A stretch of 64,000 nucleotides of DNA from positions 45,590-109,589 of the forward strand of contig NZ_KE386492.1 of the NCBI RefSeq assembly GCF_000427405.1. The letters are read 5' to 3'. The stretch is from Flectobacillus major DSM 103 (GTDB taxonomy: Bacteria; Bacteroidota; Bacteroidia; Cytophagales; Spirosomataceae). Below the pieces are notes generated by a model. The model ran no database searches, was not told where the DNA came from, and saw only the letters and a list, made by a program, of their open reading frames with translations. Made by a program: the position numbers and the translations under genes. This document shows positions 1 to 8,979 of this stretch, in pieces. The first letter of the stretch is position 1. Each line of letters begins with the position of its first letter.

Positions 1-218
1 GTAGTTACTTTTTGCATTTTAATAACCAAATTCAAGGCACTATCAAAACACGCAGCATAACCAGCCGCAAATAGTTGTTCGGGATTAGTGAATGCACCGC
101 CTGTTCCACCTAATTCTTTGGGCATTCTTACTTCTAAATCCAAGACGTTGTCAGATGATTTTACTTGGCCATTACGACCACCTGTGGCAGTAGCTTCTGC
201 CTGATATAATGTGTTCAT
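1..218 (-). CDS. ohr: Organic hydroperoxide resistance protein (OsmC/Ohr family), 3' end outside window
   Basis: Reduces organic hydroperoxides to alcohols with a reactive cysteine, in the cytoplasm. The 72 visible residues from ATG at 218 match the Ohr N-terminus: the glycine-rich GGTGG.FTNPEQLFAAGYAACF stretch carries the first peroxidatic cysteine (C57), and R15 and E47 sit where the Ohr catalytic Arg and Glu are expected. The second cysteine lies beyond the window edge. The gene starts 17 nt after the ohrR stop on the same strand, so the two form an operon. Ohr rather than OsmC is supported by the neighbouring OhrR. Confidence 0.9.
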   Translation of the reverse strand, partial: MNTLYQAEATATGGRNGQVKSSDNVLDLEVRMPKELGGTGGAFTNPEQLFAAGYAACFDSALNLVIKMQKVT

Positions 219-235
219 ATTATTGTTTTTTAAAA

Positions 236-682
236 CTATGCTTGAGATTCGTTCAATAAAGCTGTTGTATTAGCCAATAGCTGATCTAACTGTGTTTTAA
301 GAGATACGGCTTCTGGTTCGGTTAGTGCCATGCACGAAATCATGGTTTCTGGAATTCTTTCGGCTTGCTGCCTAAGAGCCTTACCCTCCGAAGTCAAAGC
401 AATCAGAACAACTCTTTCATCTAACTTATTTCGATTACGAGTTATTAAACCGCTTTGTTCTAATCGTTTCAATAATGGGGTTAGTGTACCACTGTCTAAT
501 AGTAATTTTTCACCTAAAAACTTTACTGCTACTTCTTCGTGCTCCCATAGCACCATCATTACCAAATACTGAGGATAGGTCAAGCCTATTTTTTCCAATA
601 ATGGCCTATATAAAGCTGTTAGCTGCCTAGAGATGGCATAAAAAGGAAAGCAAAGCTGTTGTTCTAGTTTTAGATAAGTCAT
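236..682 (-). CDS. ohrR: MarR-family organic peroxide sensor OhrR
   Basis: Thiol-based repressor that releases DNA when organic hydroperoxides oxidise its sensing cysteine. The 148-aa length and winged-helix layout fit MarR; the N-terminal block QLCFPFYA...LYRPLLEKIGLTYPQYLVMMVLWE is diagnostic of OhrR. The sensing cysteine is C11, and a second cysteine, C117, is spaced like the pair of two-cysteine Xanthomonas-type OhrR proteins, so inter-subunit disulfide sensing is likely (inference). The wing DERVVLIALT is present. It is followed by ohr after 17 nt and preceded by an operator-like promoter at 705-735, which implies autoregulation of the operon. Confidence 0.92.
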   Translation of the reverse strand: MTYLKLEQQLCFPFYAISRQLTALYRPLLEKIGLTYPQYLVMMVLWEHEEVAVKFLGEKLLLDSGTLTPLLKRLEQSGLITRNRNKLDERVVLIALTSEGKALRQQAERIPETMISCMALTEPEAVSLKTQLDQLLANTTALLNESQA

Positions 683-704
683 GGTTACCTGTTTTTTGAT
701 TTGA

Positions 705-735
705 CAAAATTATATTGTACACAATTTAATTGCAA
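705..735 (-). promoter_or_regulatory. ohrR promoter with overlapping tandem OhrR-like operators
   Basis: Read on the minus strand there is TTG (735-733), a 20-nt spacer and TAATTTTG (712-705), matching the Bacteroidota TTG/TAnnTTTG promoter. The spacer and -7 box carry two adjacent imperfect inverted repeats, TGCAATTAAATTGTG and TACAATATAATTTTG. These resemble the tandem TACAATTAAATTGTA half-palindromes known for Bacillus OhrR. Binding there would block RNA polymerase. The match is by eye. Confidence 0.6.
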
Positions 736-829
736 GAAATAGTTAATTTATTTTCAAAATCAATCATTCTTTTTATATAGGCTCAATGATTACCTTTGTA
801 GGAGTCATGGTATATCAACAAATCGTATT

Positions 830-1843
830 ATGTTAAAAAAAAACTTAGCGTTACTCGCCCAATATGGAATTGATGGATTTATTTTATGTCTTGTCTTAGC
901 CATTGTCTTAGCATATATGCAGCCTGTTTTAGGAGCATCTACAATATCAGTGCCGCTTCACTACGCCACTACTTATGGGGTAAGCCTTACTTTTTTGTTG
1001 TACGGTTTACGACTAAGTATGCAACAACTCAAAGAAGGAGTACGTAATTGGAAGCTTCATTTATTGATTCAGGCCACTACTTTTATCTTCTTTCCGTTGC
1101 TAATCTTGGCTATAAAGCCATTTTTTGCTGGTACTATCAATCAAGAACTTTGGTTAGCGATTTTTTATTTGGCAGCCCTACCCTCTACAGTATCGTCGTC
1201 GGTAGTGATGGTCTCTTTGGCTGGCGGTAATATTGTGGCCGCAATCTTCAATGCTACTCTTTCAAGTTTACTTGGCATAATTATTACACCACTCTGGATG
1301 TCGTTGTTCCTTGAATCAACCAATGGTGATTTTGACTTACAAGAAGTATTTCTCAAATTAATTTTACAAGTAATTGTTCCTGTAACAATAGGCGTTTTCT
1401 TACATAGATTTTGGGGAGCGTGGGCTCAAAAGAATAAGAATTATCTTAAATTACTAGACCAAACCGTGATTATCCTTATTGTATATCAATCATTTTGTGA
1501 ATCTTTCTACCAACGTATTTTTGAAACCTTGCCACTTGCTTCTATATTTCTTTTGGCTGTAAGCATGATTGTACTTTTTCAAGCTATTTATCAGCTTATT
1601 AAGTGGGTAGCCCAATGGATGCAATTTAGCGAGCCAGAGATTTCGACGGCTATATTTTGTGGTTCAAAGAAATCGTTGGTGCATGGTACTGTTATGAGTA
1701 AGGTTTTGTTTCCAGCCAATACCGCTGTGGGAATTTACCTTTTGCCACTGATGATTTATCATGCTGGGCAATTGATTGGAGCAAGTTATTTGGCACGCAA
1801 AAGAAGAATTCGTTTAGAAGAAGAATCAAAAAAACATCCATAA
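830..1843 (+). CDS. Bile acid:sodium symporter family (SBF-like, YfeH-type) transporter
   Basis: Inner-membrane protein of 337 aa with about ten hydrophobic segments. It matches the SBF-like (YfeH) branch of the bile acid:Na+ symporter superfamily, whose substrates are mostly unknown. Family-like features are LYGLRLSMQQL near residue 60, ALPSTVSSSVVMVSLAGGN (about 115-135) and, near the C-terminus, FCGSKKSLVHGTVMSKVLFP. The C-terminal tail is basic and cytosolic-looking. It stands alone between the divergent ohrR operon and the arabinose locus. The family call is firm; no substrate can be assigned. Confidence 0.85.
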   Translation: MLKKNLALLAQYGIDGFILCLVLAIVLAYMQPVLGASTISVPLHYATTYGVSLTFLLYGLRLSMQQLKEGVRNWKLHLLIQATTFIFFPLLILAIKPFFAGTINQELWLAIFYLAALPSTVSSSVVMVSLAGGNIVAAIFNATLSSLLGIIITPLWMSLFLESTNGDFDLQEVFLKLILQVIVPVTIGVFLHRFWGAWAQKNKNYLKLLDQTVIILIVYQSFCESFYQRIFETLPLASIFLLAVSMIVLFQAIYQLIKWVAQWMQFSEPEISTAIFCGSKKSLVHGTVMSKVLFPANTAVGIYLLPLMIYHAGQLIGASYLARKRRIRLEEESKKHP

Positions 1844-1898
1844 ATTACTATGAAGCTAGTGATTTGACAATTATCAGGAAGCTGTTTAAACTTTGAAA

Positions 1899-1942
1899 AG
1901 TCTGTTAGGTCAAATTTTCGTCAAAATTTGACCTAACAGACT
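1899..1942 (+). terminator. Perfect 20-bp inverted repeat after the SBF transporter gene
   Basis: Arms 1899-1918 and 1923-1942 (AGTCTGTTAGGTCAAATTTT and its exact complement) enclose a 4-nt CGTC loop. It sits 55 nt after the transporter stop and there is no long T-run behind it, so it may be a factor-independent terminator or an mRNA-end hairpin. The rest of 1844-2229 holds only the arabinose promoter region. Confidence 0.6.
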
Positions 1943-2120
1943 CCAATTTCAAAATGCTTTTTAATGATATTATAGATAGCTTCTTTGAAAAATACTAATC
2001 CGTTTATTATCATTAATAGTACACAGCTATGAAAAGTAGTACTGAGATCGTTCAGAAATAAATCAATAATTCTAAAATTTTTCCTATGATTTATTGTATT
2101 AATTAACTATTTGTCTTAAA

Positions 2121-2140
2121 ATTGTGTCAAAATAACACAT
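2121..2140 (+). promoter_or_regulatory. Candidate AraR operator 1 (GH51 gene)
   Basis: ATTGTGTCAAAATAACACAT, a near-perfect palindrome (TGTGTCA / TAACACA around AAA). The surrounding block from about 2082 is nearly identical to the one before araR (TTGTATTAAT...TATTTGTCTTAAA), so both promoters probably share an origin and regulator. It lies 90 nt before the GH51 start. Confidence 0.7.
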
Positions 2141-2229
2141 ATTTAATTTAAACTACAGTCAATGTAGAACAGATTCTTGGCAATCAAAAATAAATATGTC
2201 CCCTCTGTGAAATAAAATTATTACAAAAA

Positions 2230-4215
2230 ATGAATCGTATAATAAAAACCGTTAGTTTATTTTTAGCCACAACTTTATTGGCCGAAGCGCAAGCCCCGAG
2301 TCCAATTAAAGTGAATGTAGCCCAGCCAGTTTCCGAAATTCAGCCTACAATGTGGGGCGTATTTTTTGAGGATATTAATATGGGTGCCGATGGTGGTTTA
2401 TATGCCGAGCTAATAAAAAACCGCTCATTTGAGTTTTCTAAGCCACTAATGGGATGGAAAATAGAAAGGAAGAAATTTAACGAAGGTGATATTTTAGTTC
2501 AAAATCGTCAAGACAATAATATTACTAATCCTCGCTATATTACTGCAAAAGTACAAAATGCAGTTAAAGGCGACCTTGGTCTGGTCAACGAAGGTTTTAA
2601 GGGTATGGGTATCAAAAATAACCTACGATATGACTTTTCAGTGATGTATCGCCAAGCAAATACAGGTGTAAAAATCCATGCTGAATTACTTGATGCTAAA
2701 AACCAAGTAATTGGCGAGGGTATTTTAGAACCTAACCAAACAGATAATCAGTGGCACAAGCAAGCGATTAGTTTTTATGCAAAAGCTACAGAAGCCAAAG
2801 GAAGATTCAGAATTTGGATAGAAGGTTCTGGTCAGATTGACCTTGATATTATCTCGCTTTTTCCAGAAGATACTTGGAAAAAACGCCCTGGAGGTATGCG
2901 TGCCGATATGGTACAACGATTGGCTGATTTAAAACCGGGGTTTATTCGTTTTCCAGGAGGATGTATTGTTGAAGGTTTTAACCTAGAAAACCGCTACCAA
3001 TGGAAAAAAACACTTGGCCCTATCGAAGACCGCCAGTTGATTATTAACCGCTGGAACGTTGAGTTTGCTCACCGCCCATCGCCAGACTATTTTCAAACTT
3101 TTGGATTAGGGTTCTTTGAATATTTTCAATTAGCCGAAGACATTGGAGCAGAAGCCCTCCCAATTCTTAACTGTGGTATGGCTTGTCAGTTCAATACAGC
3201 CGAAGTAGTGCCTTTGAGTCAATTAGACCCATATATTCAAGATGCTCTTGATTTGATTGAATTTGCAAACGGAGATACCAATTCTAAATGGGGAAAAGTA
3301 CGTGCTGAAATGGGACATCCAGCTCCTTTTAATTTGAAACTATTGGGCGTAGGTAACGAAAACTGGGGCCCTCAGTATATAGAACGCTTGCAATTATTTA
3401 CAAAAGCTATCAAAGCCAAATACCCTAATATTCGTCTAGTTAATAGCTCAGGAACAGACCCTAATGGCGAGAGATTTGATTATTTGAATAACGAATTGCG
3501 TACAATGAAAGCCGATATTATCGACGAGCATTACTACAGAACACCCGATTGGTTCTTGAAAAATGCTAGCCGTTACGATTCTTATGACAGAAATGGCTCG
3601 AAGGTTTTTGCTGGTGAATATGCTGCACAAAGCGACAAAACCGTAAGCATTGACAATCAAAATAACTGGAAATGTGCATTGGCAGAAGCTGCCTTTATGA
3701 CTGGGCTAGAGCGTAATGCGGCTGTAGTTCAAATGGCTTCGTATGCCCCATTATTTGCTCATGCAGAAGGCTGGCAATGGACTCCCGATTTGATTTGGGT
3801 AGATAACTTAACTACTTATGGTACACCAAATTACTATGTACAAAAGCTCTATTCTACCAACAAAGGAACACACGTTTTGTCGATGTTACAAAATAATCAG
3901 GCTTTAGCTGGACAAGATGACTTGTATGCTTCGGCGAGTTTTGATAAAGCAACGAATGAAATTATTTTGAAAATTGCCAATACATCAATCAATGCCCAAA
4001 CACGTGATATTCAATTGGATGGTGTTAAGAAAATTGAGGCAAAAGCTAAATGGACTATCTTGAAAAATGATAACTTAGGTGCTGTTAATACTTTTGAAAA
4101 TGCCACCAATGTAAGTCCTATTGAACAAAGCCTTGATGTAAATACAAAAGCTAAAAAATTGAATTTTACGGCTGCTCCAAACTCATTTTCGGTAGTAAGA
4201 ATTAAAGTACTATAG
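2230..4215 (+). CDS. Secreted alpha-L-arabinofuranosidase, GH51 with N-terminal carbohydrate-binding-like domain
   Basis: Removes terminal alpha-L-arabinofuranosyl residues from arabinan or arabinoxylan fragments with retention of configuration. A signal peptide covers residues 1-22 (cut after AEAQA), so it is exported. A jelly-roll-like insertion at about 70-210 resembles the CBM4/9-type region of long GH51 enzymes. The catalytic barrel follows, with the acid/base in GVGNENWG (E377) and the nucleophile in FAGEYAAQ (E463), then a C-terminal beta domain. The 661-aa length is normal for this longer subgroup. It is preceded by candidate AraR operator 1 and followed by a strong hairpin, so it is probably transcribed alone. 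Confidence 0.93.
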   Translation: MNRIIKTVSLFLATTLLAEAQAPSPIKVNVAQPVSEIQPTMWGVFFEDINMGADGGLYAELIKNRSFEFSKPLMGWKIERKKFNEGDILVQNRQDNNITNPRYITAKVQNAVKGDLGLVNEGFKGMGIKNNLRYDFSVMYRQANTGVKIHAELLDAKNQVIGEGILEPNQTDNQWHKQAISFYAKATEAKGRFRIWIEGSGQIDLDIISLFPEDTWKKRPGGMRADMVQRLADLKPGFIRFPGGCIVEGFNLENRYQWKKTLGPIEDRQLIINRWNVEFAHRPSPDYFQTFGLGFFEYFQLAEDIGAEALPILNCGMACQFNTAEVVPLSQLDPYIQDALDLIEFANGDTNSKWGKVRAEMGHPAPFNLKLLGVGNENWGPQYIERLQLFTKAIKAKYPNIRLVNSSGTDPNGERFDYLNNELRTMKADIIDEHYYRTPDWFLKNASRYDSYDRNGSKVFAGEYAAQSDKTVSIDNQNNWKCALAEAAFMTGLERNAAVVQMASYAPLFAHAEGWQWTPDLIWVDNLTTYGTPNYYVQKLYSTNKGTHVLSMLQNNQALAGQDDLYASASFDKATNEIILKIANTSINAQTRDIQLDGVKKIEAKAKWTILKNDNLGAVNTFENATNVSPIEQSLDVNTKAKKLNFTAAPNSFSVVRIKVL

Positions 4216-4253
4216 TAAGAGCTTAGTACTACGAGTTTGTTAATAATTGTTGT

Positions 4254-4289
4254 AAGAGAGTAATTGGTTAAAATACCAATTACTCTCTT
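4254..4289 (+). terminator. Terminator hairpin after the first GH51 gene
   Basis: Perfect 14-bp stem AAGAGAGTAATTGG / CCAATTACTCTCTT with an 8-nt loop, followed by GATTTTTA. It lies 38 nt after the stop codon. The remaining 4290-4713 shows only the araR promoter region with operator 2. Confidence 0.7.
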
Positions 4290-4484
4290 GATTTTTACAC
4301 GAAAAAATTGGATAGCATTTCCCTAAATGGCATTGAAATACACCCACTTATAACACCTTACTGCTTTCTTGACAAGTACTTTATAGCTCGATTTTTATAC
4401 CAAAATCCTGACTTAGAAGACTATCTTTGAAAATTTTCTAATTTTTCCTATTAATTTTTGTATTAATCAAATATTTGTCTTAAA

Positions 4485-4504
4485 ATTGTGTCACAATAAC
4501 ACGT
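4485..4504 (+). promoter_or_regulatory. Candidate AraR operator 2 (araR)
   Basis: ATTGTGTCACAATAACACGT, matching operator 1 at 18 of 20 positions, within a promoter block that also matches upstream. It sits 210 nt before the araR start, which suggests autoregulation and a long leader. Confidence 0.68.
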
Positions 4505-4713
4505 TTTGAGAAATCTAAGTGATTTGTATTTCATAAATAGTACAATAGTGGGGGAATTTTTAATTCCCCATCACTCCATACAATAGCAGTTTTTTTCAGA
4601 TAATTGCTTATATTTATCGAAATAAAATATATCATTTGCCGTATGCTTTGAGCAGTAAGAGTACTTACCTTAACTATTATATAAGCATATAGCCTATAAA
4701 AAGACTGAATTGA

Positions 4714-5415
4714 ATGTTAGCAAAGTATAATCACAATACACGTATATTAGTCGCTCTTGACTGTATTGTTTTTGGTTTCGATGGCGAAGAGTTGAAGTTA
4801 TTATTAATCAAAAGGAATTTTCAGCCACAGCTTGGCAAATGGTCGCTGATGGGTGGTTTTTTAAATGAAGATGAAGACTTAGAAGTAGCAGCCAACCGTA
4901 TTTTGTACGATTTGACGGGCTTAAAAGATATTTATTTTGAAGAAATCAAAACATTTGGTAAAATAGACCGTGACCCTGTAGAAAGAACCGTTTCCGTATG
5001 TTTTTTTGCTTTGATTAATATTCACGCTCATAGTCAGGATGCTGCTAAAGCTCAAAACGCTTTTTGGATTAACCTCAAAAATAGACCAGATTTGATTTTT
5101 GACCACGGCGAAATGGTTGATTTGGCTTTAGAAAGACTTCGCTACAGAGCTGCATTGCACCCGATTGGATTTGAGCTTTTGCCCGAAAAATTTACGATTC
5201 CTCAATTACAAAAATTGTACGAGGCTATCTATGATACGCCACTCGATAGACGTAATTTTAGTCGTAAAATTTTATCAACCAAGTTATTGTTAGATACAGG
5301 TGAAAAAAACGAAAATTCGGCCACAAAAAAAGCTATTTTGTACCGCTTAGACCAAGAGAAATACCAAAAACAATTTAATGCCTTCCATTATTTTGTTTCT
5401 GATATAAAATTTTAG
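4714..5415 (+). CDS. araR: AraR-like Nudix-related transcriptional regulator (NrtR family)
   Basis: Likely L-arabinose-responsive repressor of the surrounding genes. Residues 1-140 form a Nudix fold, but the Nudix box is degenerate: GGFLNEDEDLEVAANRILYD lacks the REUxEE metal-binding core, as in NrtR/AraR regulators that use the domain to bind an effector. The C-terminal part (about 150-233, with FTIPQLQKLYEAIYDTPLDRRNFSRKIL) is the winged-helix DNA-binding domain typical of this family. The same architecture was characterised as AraR in Bacteroides thetaiotaomicron. Position next to araB and three shared palindromes support the call. Effector identity is inferred from context. Confidence 0.88.
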   Translation: MLAKYNHNTRILVALDCIVFGFDGEELKLLLIKRNFQPQLGKWSLMGGFLNEDEDLEVAANRILYDLTGLKDIYFEEIKTFGKIDRDPVERTVSVCFFALINIHAHSQDAAKAQNAFWINLKNRPDLIFDHGEMVDLALERLRYRAALHPIGFELLPEKFTIPQLQKLYEAIYDTPLDRRNFSRKILSTKLLLDTGEKNENSATKKAILYRLDQEKYQKQFNAFHYFVSDIKF

Positions 5416-5473
5416 TGATAATTTCTAAAAAATAGTCATTCGTTGGGAAGTTTGACTTTTTTTTAACTAATCA

Positions 5474-5493
5474 ATTGTGTCAACATAACGCAT
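5474..5493 (+). promoter_or_regulatory. Candidate AraR operator 3 (araB)
   Basis: ATTGTGTCAACATAACGCAT, third copy of the palindrome, 59 nt after the araR stop and 81 nt before araB. One half-site departs from consensus (AACGCA for AACACA). Here homology does not extend into the upstream flank, which argues for selection on the site itself. Confidence 0.65.
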
Positions 5494-5574
5494 TTAATCA
5501 ATATCAAGGAATAATTAGATGACAGTATCTAAAAACAATCAAGATTTTGACCATTGCCTTTAATATATCAAACC

Positions 5575-7206
5575 ATGGAAAATAAGTATGTAATCGGTGT
5601 AGATTACGGAACTGATTCAGTAAGAGCATTAGTTGTAAACACTCAAACAGGAGAAACGCTTGGCACAGCCGTTCATTATTATGCCCGTTGGAAAGAAGGT
5701 CTTTTTTGTGACCCTTCCATTTCTCAGTTTAGGCAACACCCCCTCGACTACCTAGAAGGACTCGAAAACTCAATCAAAGGAGCATTAGTTGGATTGAGCA
5801 ACGAAGTAAAACAAAATGTAGTGGGGATTTCGGTAGATACCACTGGCTCAACGCCTGTTGCTGTCGATGAAAACGGTACTCCGCTAGCTCTTTTGCCAGA
5901 GTTTGCAGAAAATCCGAACGGCATGTTTATTCTTTGGAAAGACCATACTGCCAACGCCGAAGCCGAAGAAATCAATACATTGGCTCATCATTGGGATACC
6001 GATTTTACCAAATATGTAGGTGGGATTTATTCGTCTGAATGGTTTTGGGCAAAAATTCTTCGTACTCTTCGTGTAGATGAGCAAGTAAGAGAAAAGGCGT
6101 TTTCTTGGGTTGAACATTGCGACTGGGTATCGGCAGTGTTGACGGGCAATACCAATCCATTGGCACTTCACAGAAGTCGCTGTGCGGCAGGTCATAAAGC
6201 CCTTTGGCACGACGAATTTGAAGGTCTTCCTTCAGAAGAGTTTTTACAAAAACTTGACCCACTTTTATCAGGGCTTCGCAATCGCCTTTTCAAAGATACC
6301 TACACTGCCGACCATGCAATGGGTACTATTTCGGCTGAATGGGCCGAAAAACTGGGTATTTCTACCAATACTATAATTGGGGTCGGAGCATTTGACTGCC
6401 ACATGGGAGCCGTTGGAGCAGATATTCAGCCTTATTCGTTGTGTAAAGTAATTGGTACTTCTACTTGCGATATGCTTGTAGCACCCAACGAAGAAATCGG
6501 ACATTTATTAATTCGTGGTATTTGTGGACAAGTAGACGGTTCTATTGTGCCGGGTATGCTGGGTATGGAAGCTGGACAATCAGCTTTTGGTGATATTTAC
6601 GCATGGTTTCAGAAGGTGATAGTATCGCCTGTAAGAGCTTTATTAGGCCATGAAGCTGCCGAAAAATTGAGTAATGAATTGATTCCTTATTTGTCAGAAC
6701 AGGCTTCTTTGCTGCCTATAAAAGAAAGCGATATTGTAGCGATTGACTGGCTCAATGGCCGTCGTACTCCCGATGCTAAGCATACTTTAAAAGGGGGTAT
6801 AGTGGGGCTTAATTTGGGTAGCGATGCTATCAAAATTTTCAAAGCTTTGGTAGAAGCTACTGCTTTTGGAGCAAGAGCTATTTCTGACCGTTTCCAACAA
6901 GAAGGTGTACCTATCAAAGAGGTAATTGCTATTGGTGGGGTAGCCAAAAAATCGCCATTTGTTATGCAAACCCTTGCCGATGTGCTGAATATGCCTATCA
7001 AAGTAGCTAGTTCAGACCAAGCTTGTGCATTGGGTGCGGCCATTTGTGCAGCGGTAGCAGCGGGTATTTATCCAGATTTTGCTTCGGCACAAAAAGTAAT
7101 GGCTTCGGGTTTTGATGCTACTTATACACCACGTCCCGAGGTAGTTCCAGTATACGAAATATTGTATCAAAAATATATTCGTTTAGGTAATTTTATCGAA
7201 AACTAG
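5575..7206 (+). CDS. araB: L-ribulokinase
   Basis: Phosphorylates L-ribulose to L-ribulose 5-phosphate, the second step of arabinose breakdown. FGGY-kinase fold of 543 aa: the N-terminal phosphate loop is GVDYGTDSVRALVV, the substrate region contains ISVDTTGSTPVAVDENGTPLAL, and the C-terminal ATPase part contains GGVAKKSPFVMQTLADVLNMPIKV and ALGAAICAAVAAG, typical of AraB. I start at ATG 5575 (MENKYVIG) rather than the in-frame TTG 21 nt upstream, because homology begins there. Operator 3 lies directly upstream and a hairpin follows at 7254. Confidence 0.93.
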   Translation: MENKYVIGVDYGTDSVRALVVNTQTGETLGTAVHYYARWKEGLFCDPSISQFRQHPLDYLEGLENSIKGALVGLSNEVKQNVVGISVDTTGSTPVAVDENGTPLALLPEFAENPNGMFILWKDHTANAEAEEINTLAHHWDTDFTKYVGGIYSSEWFWAKILRTLRVDEQVREKAFSWVEHCDWVSAVLTGNTNPLALHRSRCAAGHKALWHDEFEGLPSEEFLQKLDPLLSGLRNRLFKDTYTADHAMGTISAEWAEKLGISTNTIIGVGAFDCHMGAVGADIQPYSLCKVIGTSTCDMLVAPNEEIGHLLIRGICGQVDGSIVPGMLGMEAGQSAFGDIYAWFQKVIVSPVRALLGHEAAEKLSNELIPYLSEQASLLPIKESDIVAIDWLNGRRTPDAKHTLKGGIVGLNLGSDAIKIFKALVEATAFGARAISDRFQQEGVPIKEVIAIGGVAKKSPFVMQTLADVLNMPIKVASSDQACALGAAICAAVAAGIYPDFASAQKVMASGFDATYTPRPEVVPVYEILYQKYIRLGNFIEN

Positions 7207-7253
7207 CATCGACTTAGCATATAGTATTTTTTAAGAATAAAAAATTGATTATT

Positions 7254-7296
7254 AGGTAGTTGTCGTATTTAAACTTTCATTTTTGTACGACTACCT
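7254..7296 (+). terminator. Hairpin between araB and araA
   Basis: AGGTAGT / ACTACCT-type arms with TCGTA / TACGA below a short bulge and an 18-nt loop. No clear T-run follows; it may only attenuate read-through into araA. Confidence 0.4.
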
Positions 7297-7387
7297 CCTT
7301 AATTAGCATAACCCAATATTGTAGCCGAAATAATTTTGGTAGCAAAAGTAAATAACTAATAGATAATTCTATCAAAAACACTTTACA

Positions 7388-8893
7388 ATGAGTAATCTAA
7401 AAACATTTGGCGGTGCTCCGCTTGAAGTATGGTTTGTAACAGGAAGTCAACATTTGTATGGTGAAGAAACGCTTCGCCAAGTAGACGAACATTCAAAGAT
7501 TATTGCAGAGTTTTTGCATAACTCCCCGACTATTCCTGTCAATGTGGTATTCAAACCTGTAGTAAAAACACCAGACGAAATCTTTAATATTTGTCAGGAA
7601 GCTAACATAACCCCAAACTGTATCGGTATTGTAGCTTGGATGCACACGTTTTCGCCAGCAAAAATGTGGATTAGAGGTCTAAACTGCTTGAAAAAGCCAT
7701 TATTGCATCTGCACACACAATTTAACCGTGATATTCCTTGGGGAAGTATCGATATGGACTTCATGAACCTCAATCAGTCGGCACATGGCGACCGTGAGTT
7801 TGGTTTTATTATGTCTCGTATGCGTCTGAACCGCAAAGTAGTAGTAGGCTTTTGGCAACAAGAAGATGTATTACAAAAAATCAGTGTTTGGGCTCGTGTA
7901 GCTGCTGCTAAAAACGAAATGCAAACAATGAAAGTAGTTCGTTTTGGTGACAATATGCGTCAGGTAGCCGTAACTGAAGGCGACAAAGTAGCAGCTGAAA
8001 TGACTTTTGGATTCTCGGTAAATACTCATGGTGTTGGCGATTTGGTAAAAGTTATTAATCAATTTTCAGAAGCCGAAATCAATGCCTTAGTAAAAGAATA
8101 TGAAGATACATACACATTGATGGACTCATTGAAAGCCAACGGTGCTATGCGTTCTTCATTGATTGAGGCAGCTCGTATCGAACTAGGCTTGAAAGCCTTT
8201 TTAGAAGATGGTGGCTATTCGGCTTATACCAATACTTTTGAAGACTTACACGGTATGCGTCAGCTGCCAGGCATTGCTTCACAAAGAATGATGGCCGCTG
8301 GCTATGGTTATGGTGGCGAAGGCGACTGGAAAACCTCGGCGATGGTACGTGTCATGAAAGTCATGGCAAGTGGCTTGAAAGGTGGTAACTCGTTTATGGA
8401 AGATTATACCTATCATTTCGACCCAAGTAATCCTTTGGTATTAGGAGCTCACATGTTAGAGATTTGCCCTTCTATAGCAGCCAATACTCCTTCATGCGAA
8501 GTACACCCATTAGGAATTGGTGGCAAAGAAGACCCTGTTCGTTTGGTATTTAATGGTGCGGCTGGCTCGGCCTTGAACGTATCATTGATAGATATGGGCA
8601 ACCGCTTCAGAATTTTGGTAAACGAAGTAGAAGCTGTCGATGTAGTTGAAGATTTACCAAAACTACCTGTAGCCCGTGTATTATGGAAGCCACAACCTGA
8701 TATGCAAACAGGCTGTGCTGCTTGGATTTTGGCAGGTGGTGCTCACCATACAGTATATAGCCAAAACCTAACAACCGAATATATCGAAGATTTTGCGGAA
8801 TTGTTTGGTGTTGAATTAGTCGTAATTGACAAAAATACGCAGTTGCGTCAATTGAAAAGTGAACTTCGCTGGAACGAAATTTACTATAAATAA
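7388..8893 (+). CDS. araA: L-arabinose isomerase
   Basis: Converts L-arabinose to L-ribulose in the cytoplasm. Length (501 aa) matches E. coli AraA (500 aa). The metal and catalytic residues are recognisable: E311 in [10 protein letters not shown]338 in [11 protein letters not shown]355 in [11 protein letters not shown], and the C-terminal histidine in GGAHHTVYS (453/454). The N-terminus [16 protein letters not shown] is typical. It follows araB after 181 bp and a hairpin, and is followed by the second GH51 gene. Confidence 0.96.
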   Translation: MSNLKTFGGAPLEVWFVTGSQHLYGEETLRQVDEHSKIIAEFLHNSPTIPVNVVFKPVVKTPDEIFNICQEANITPNCIGIVAWMHTFSPAKMWIRGLNCLKKPLLHLHTQFNRDIPWGSIDMDFMNLNQSAHGDREFGFIMSRMRLNRKVVVGFWQQEDVLQKISVWARVAAAKNEMQTMKVVRFGDNMRQVAVTEGDKVAAEMTFGFSVNTHGVGDLVKVINQFSEAEINALVKEYEDTYTLMDSLKANGAMRSSLIEAARIELGLKAFLEDGGYSAYTNTFEDLHGMRQLPGIASQRMMAAGYGYGGEGDWKTSAMVRVMKVMASGLKGGNSFMEDYTYHFDPSNPLVLGAHMLEICPSIAANTPSCEVHPLGIGGKEDPVRLVFNGAAGSALNVSLIDMGNRFRILVNEVEAVDVVEDLPKLPVARVLWKPQPDMQTGCAAWILAGGAHHTVYSQNLTTEYIEDFAELFGVELVVIDKNTQLRQLKSELRWNEIYYK

Positions 8894-8907
8894 CAAACCC
8901 TCTTGGT

Positions 8908-8937
8908 GGCTGTGAGTTTTGAGCAAAACTTACAGCC
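8908..8937 (+). terminator. Intercistronic hairpin after araA
   Basis: GGCTGTGAGTTTT / AAAACTTACAGCC, 13-bp stem with one G-T pair and loop GAGC, starting 15 nt after the araA stop. Without a T-run it is more likely an mRNA-stabilising or attenuating element than a full stop. Confidence 0.45.
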
Positions 8938-8979
8938 ATGACTATTTAACAAGCGTAAAATATATCCCAAAAAGCAGTC

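Noticed and set aside
5748..7043. Minus-strand frames inside araB (up to 118 aa)
   Set aside because: Complementary shadows of a strongly conserved kinase; no start context, no homology.
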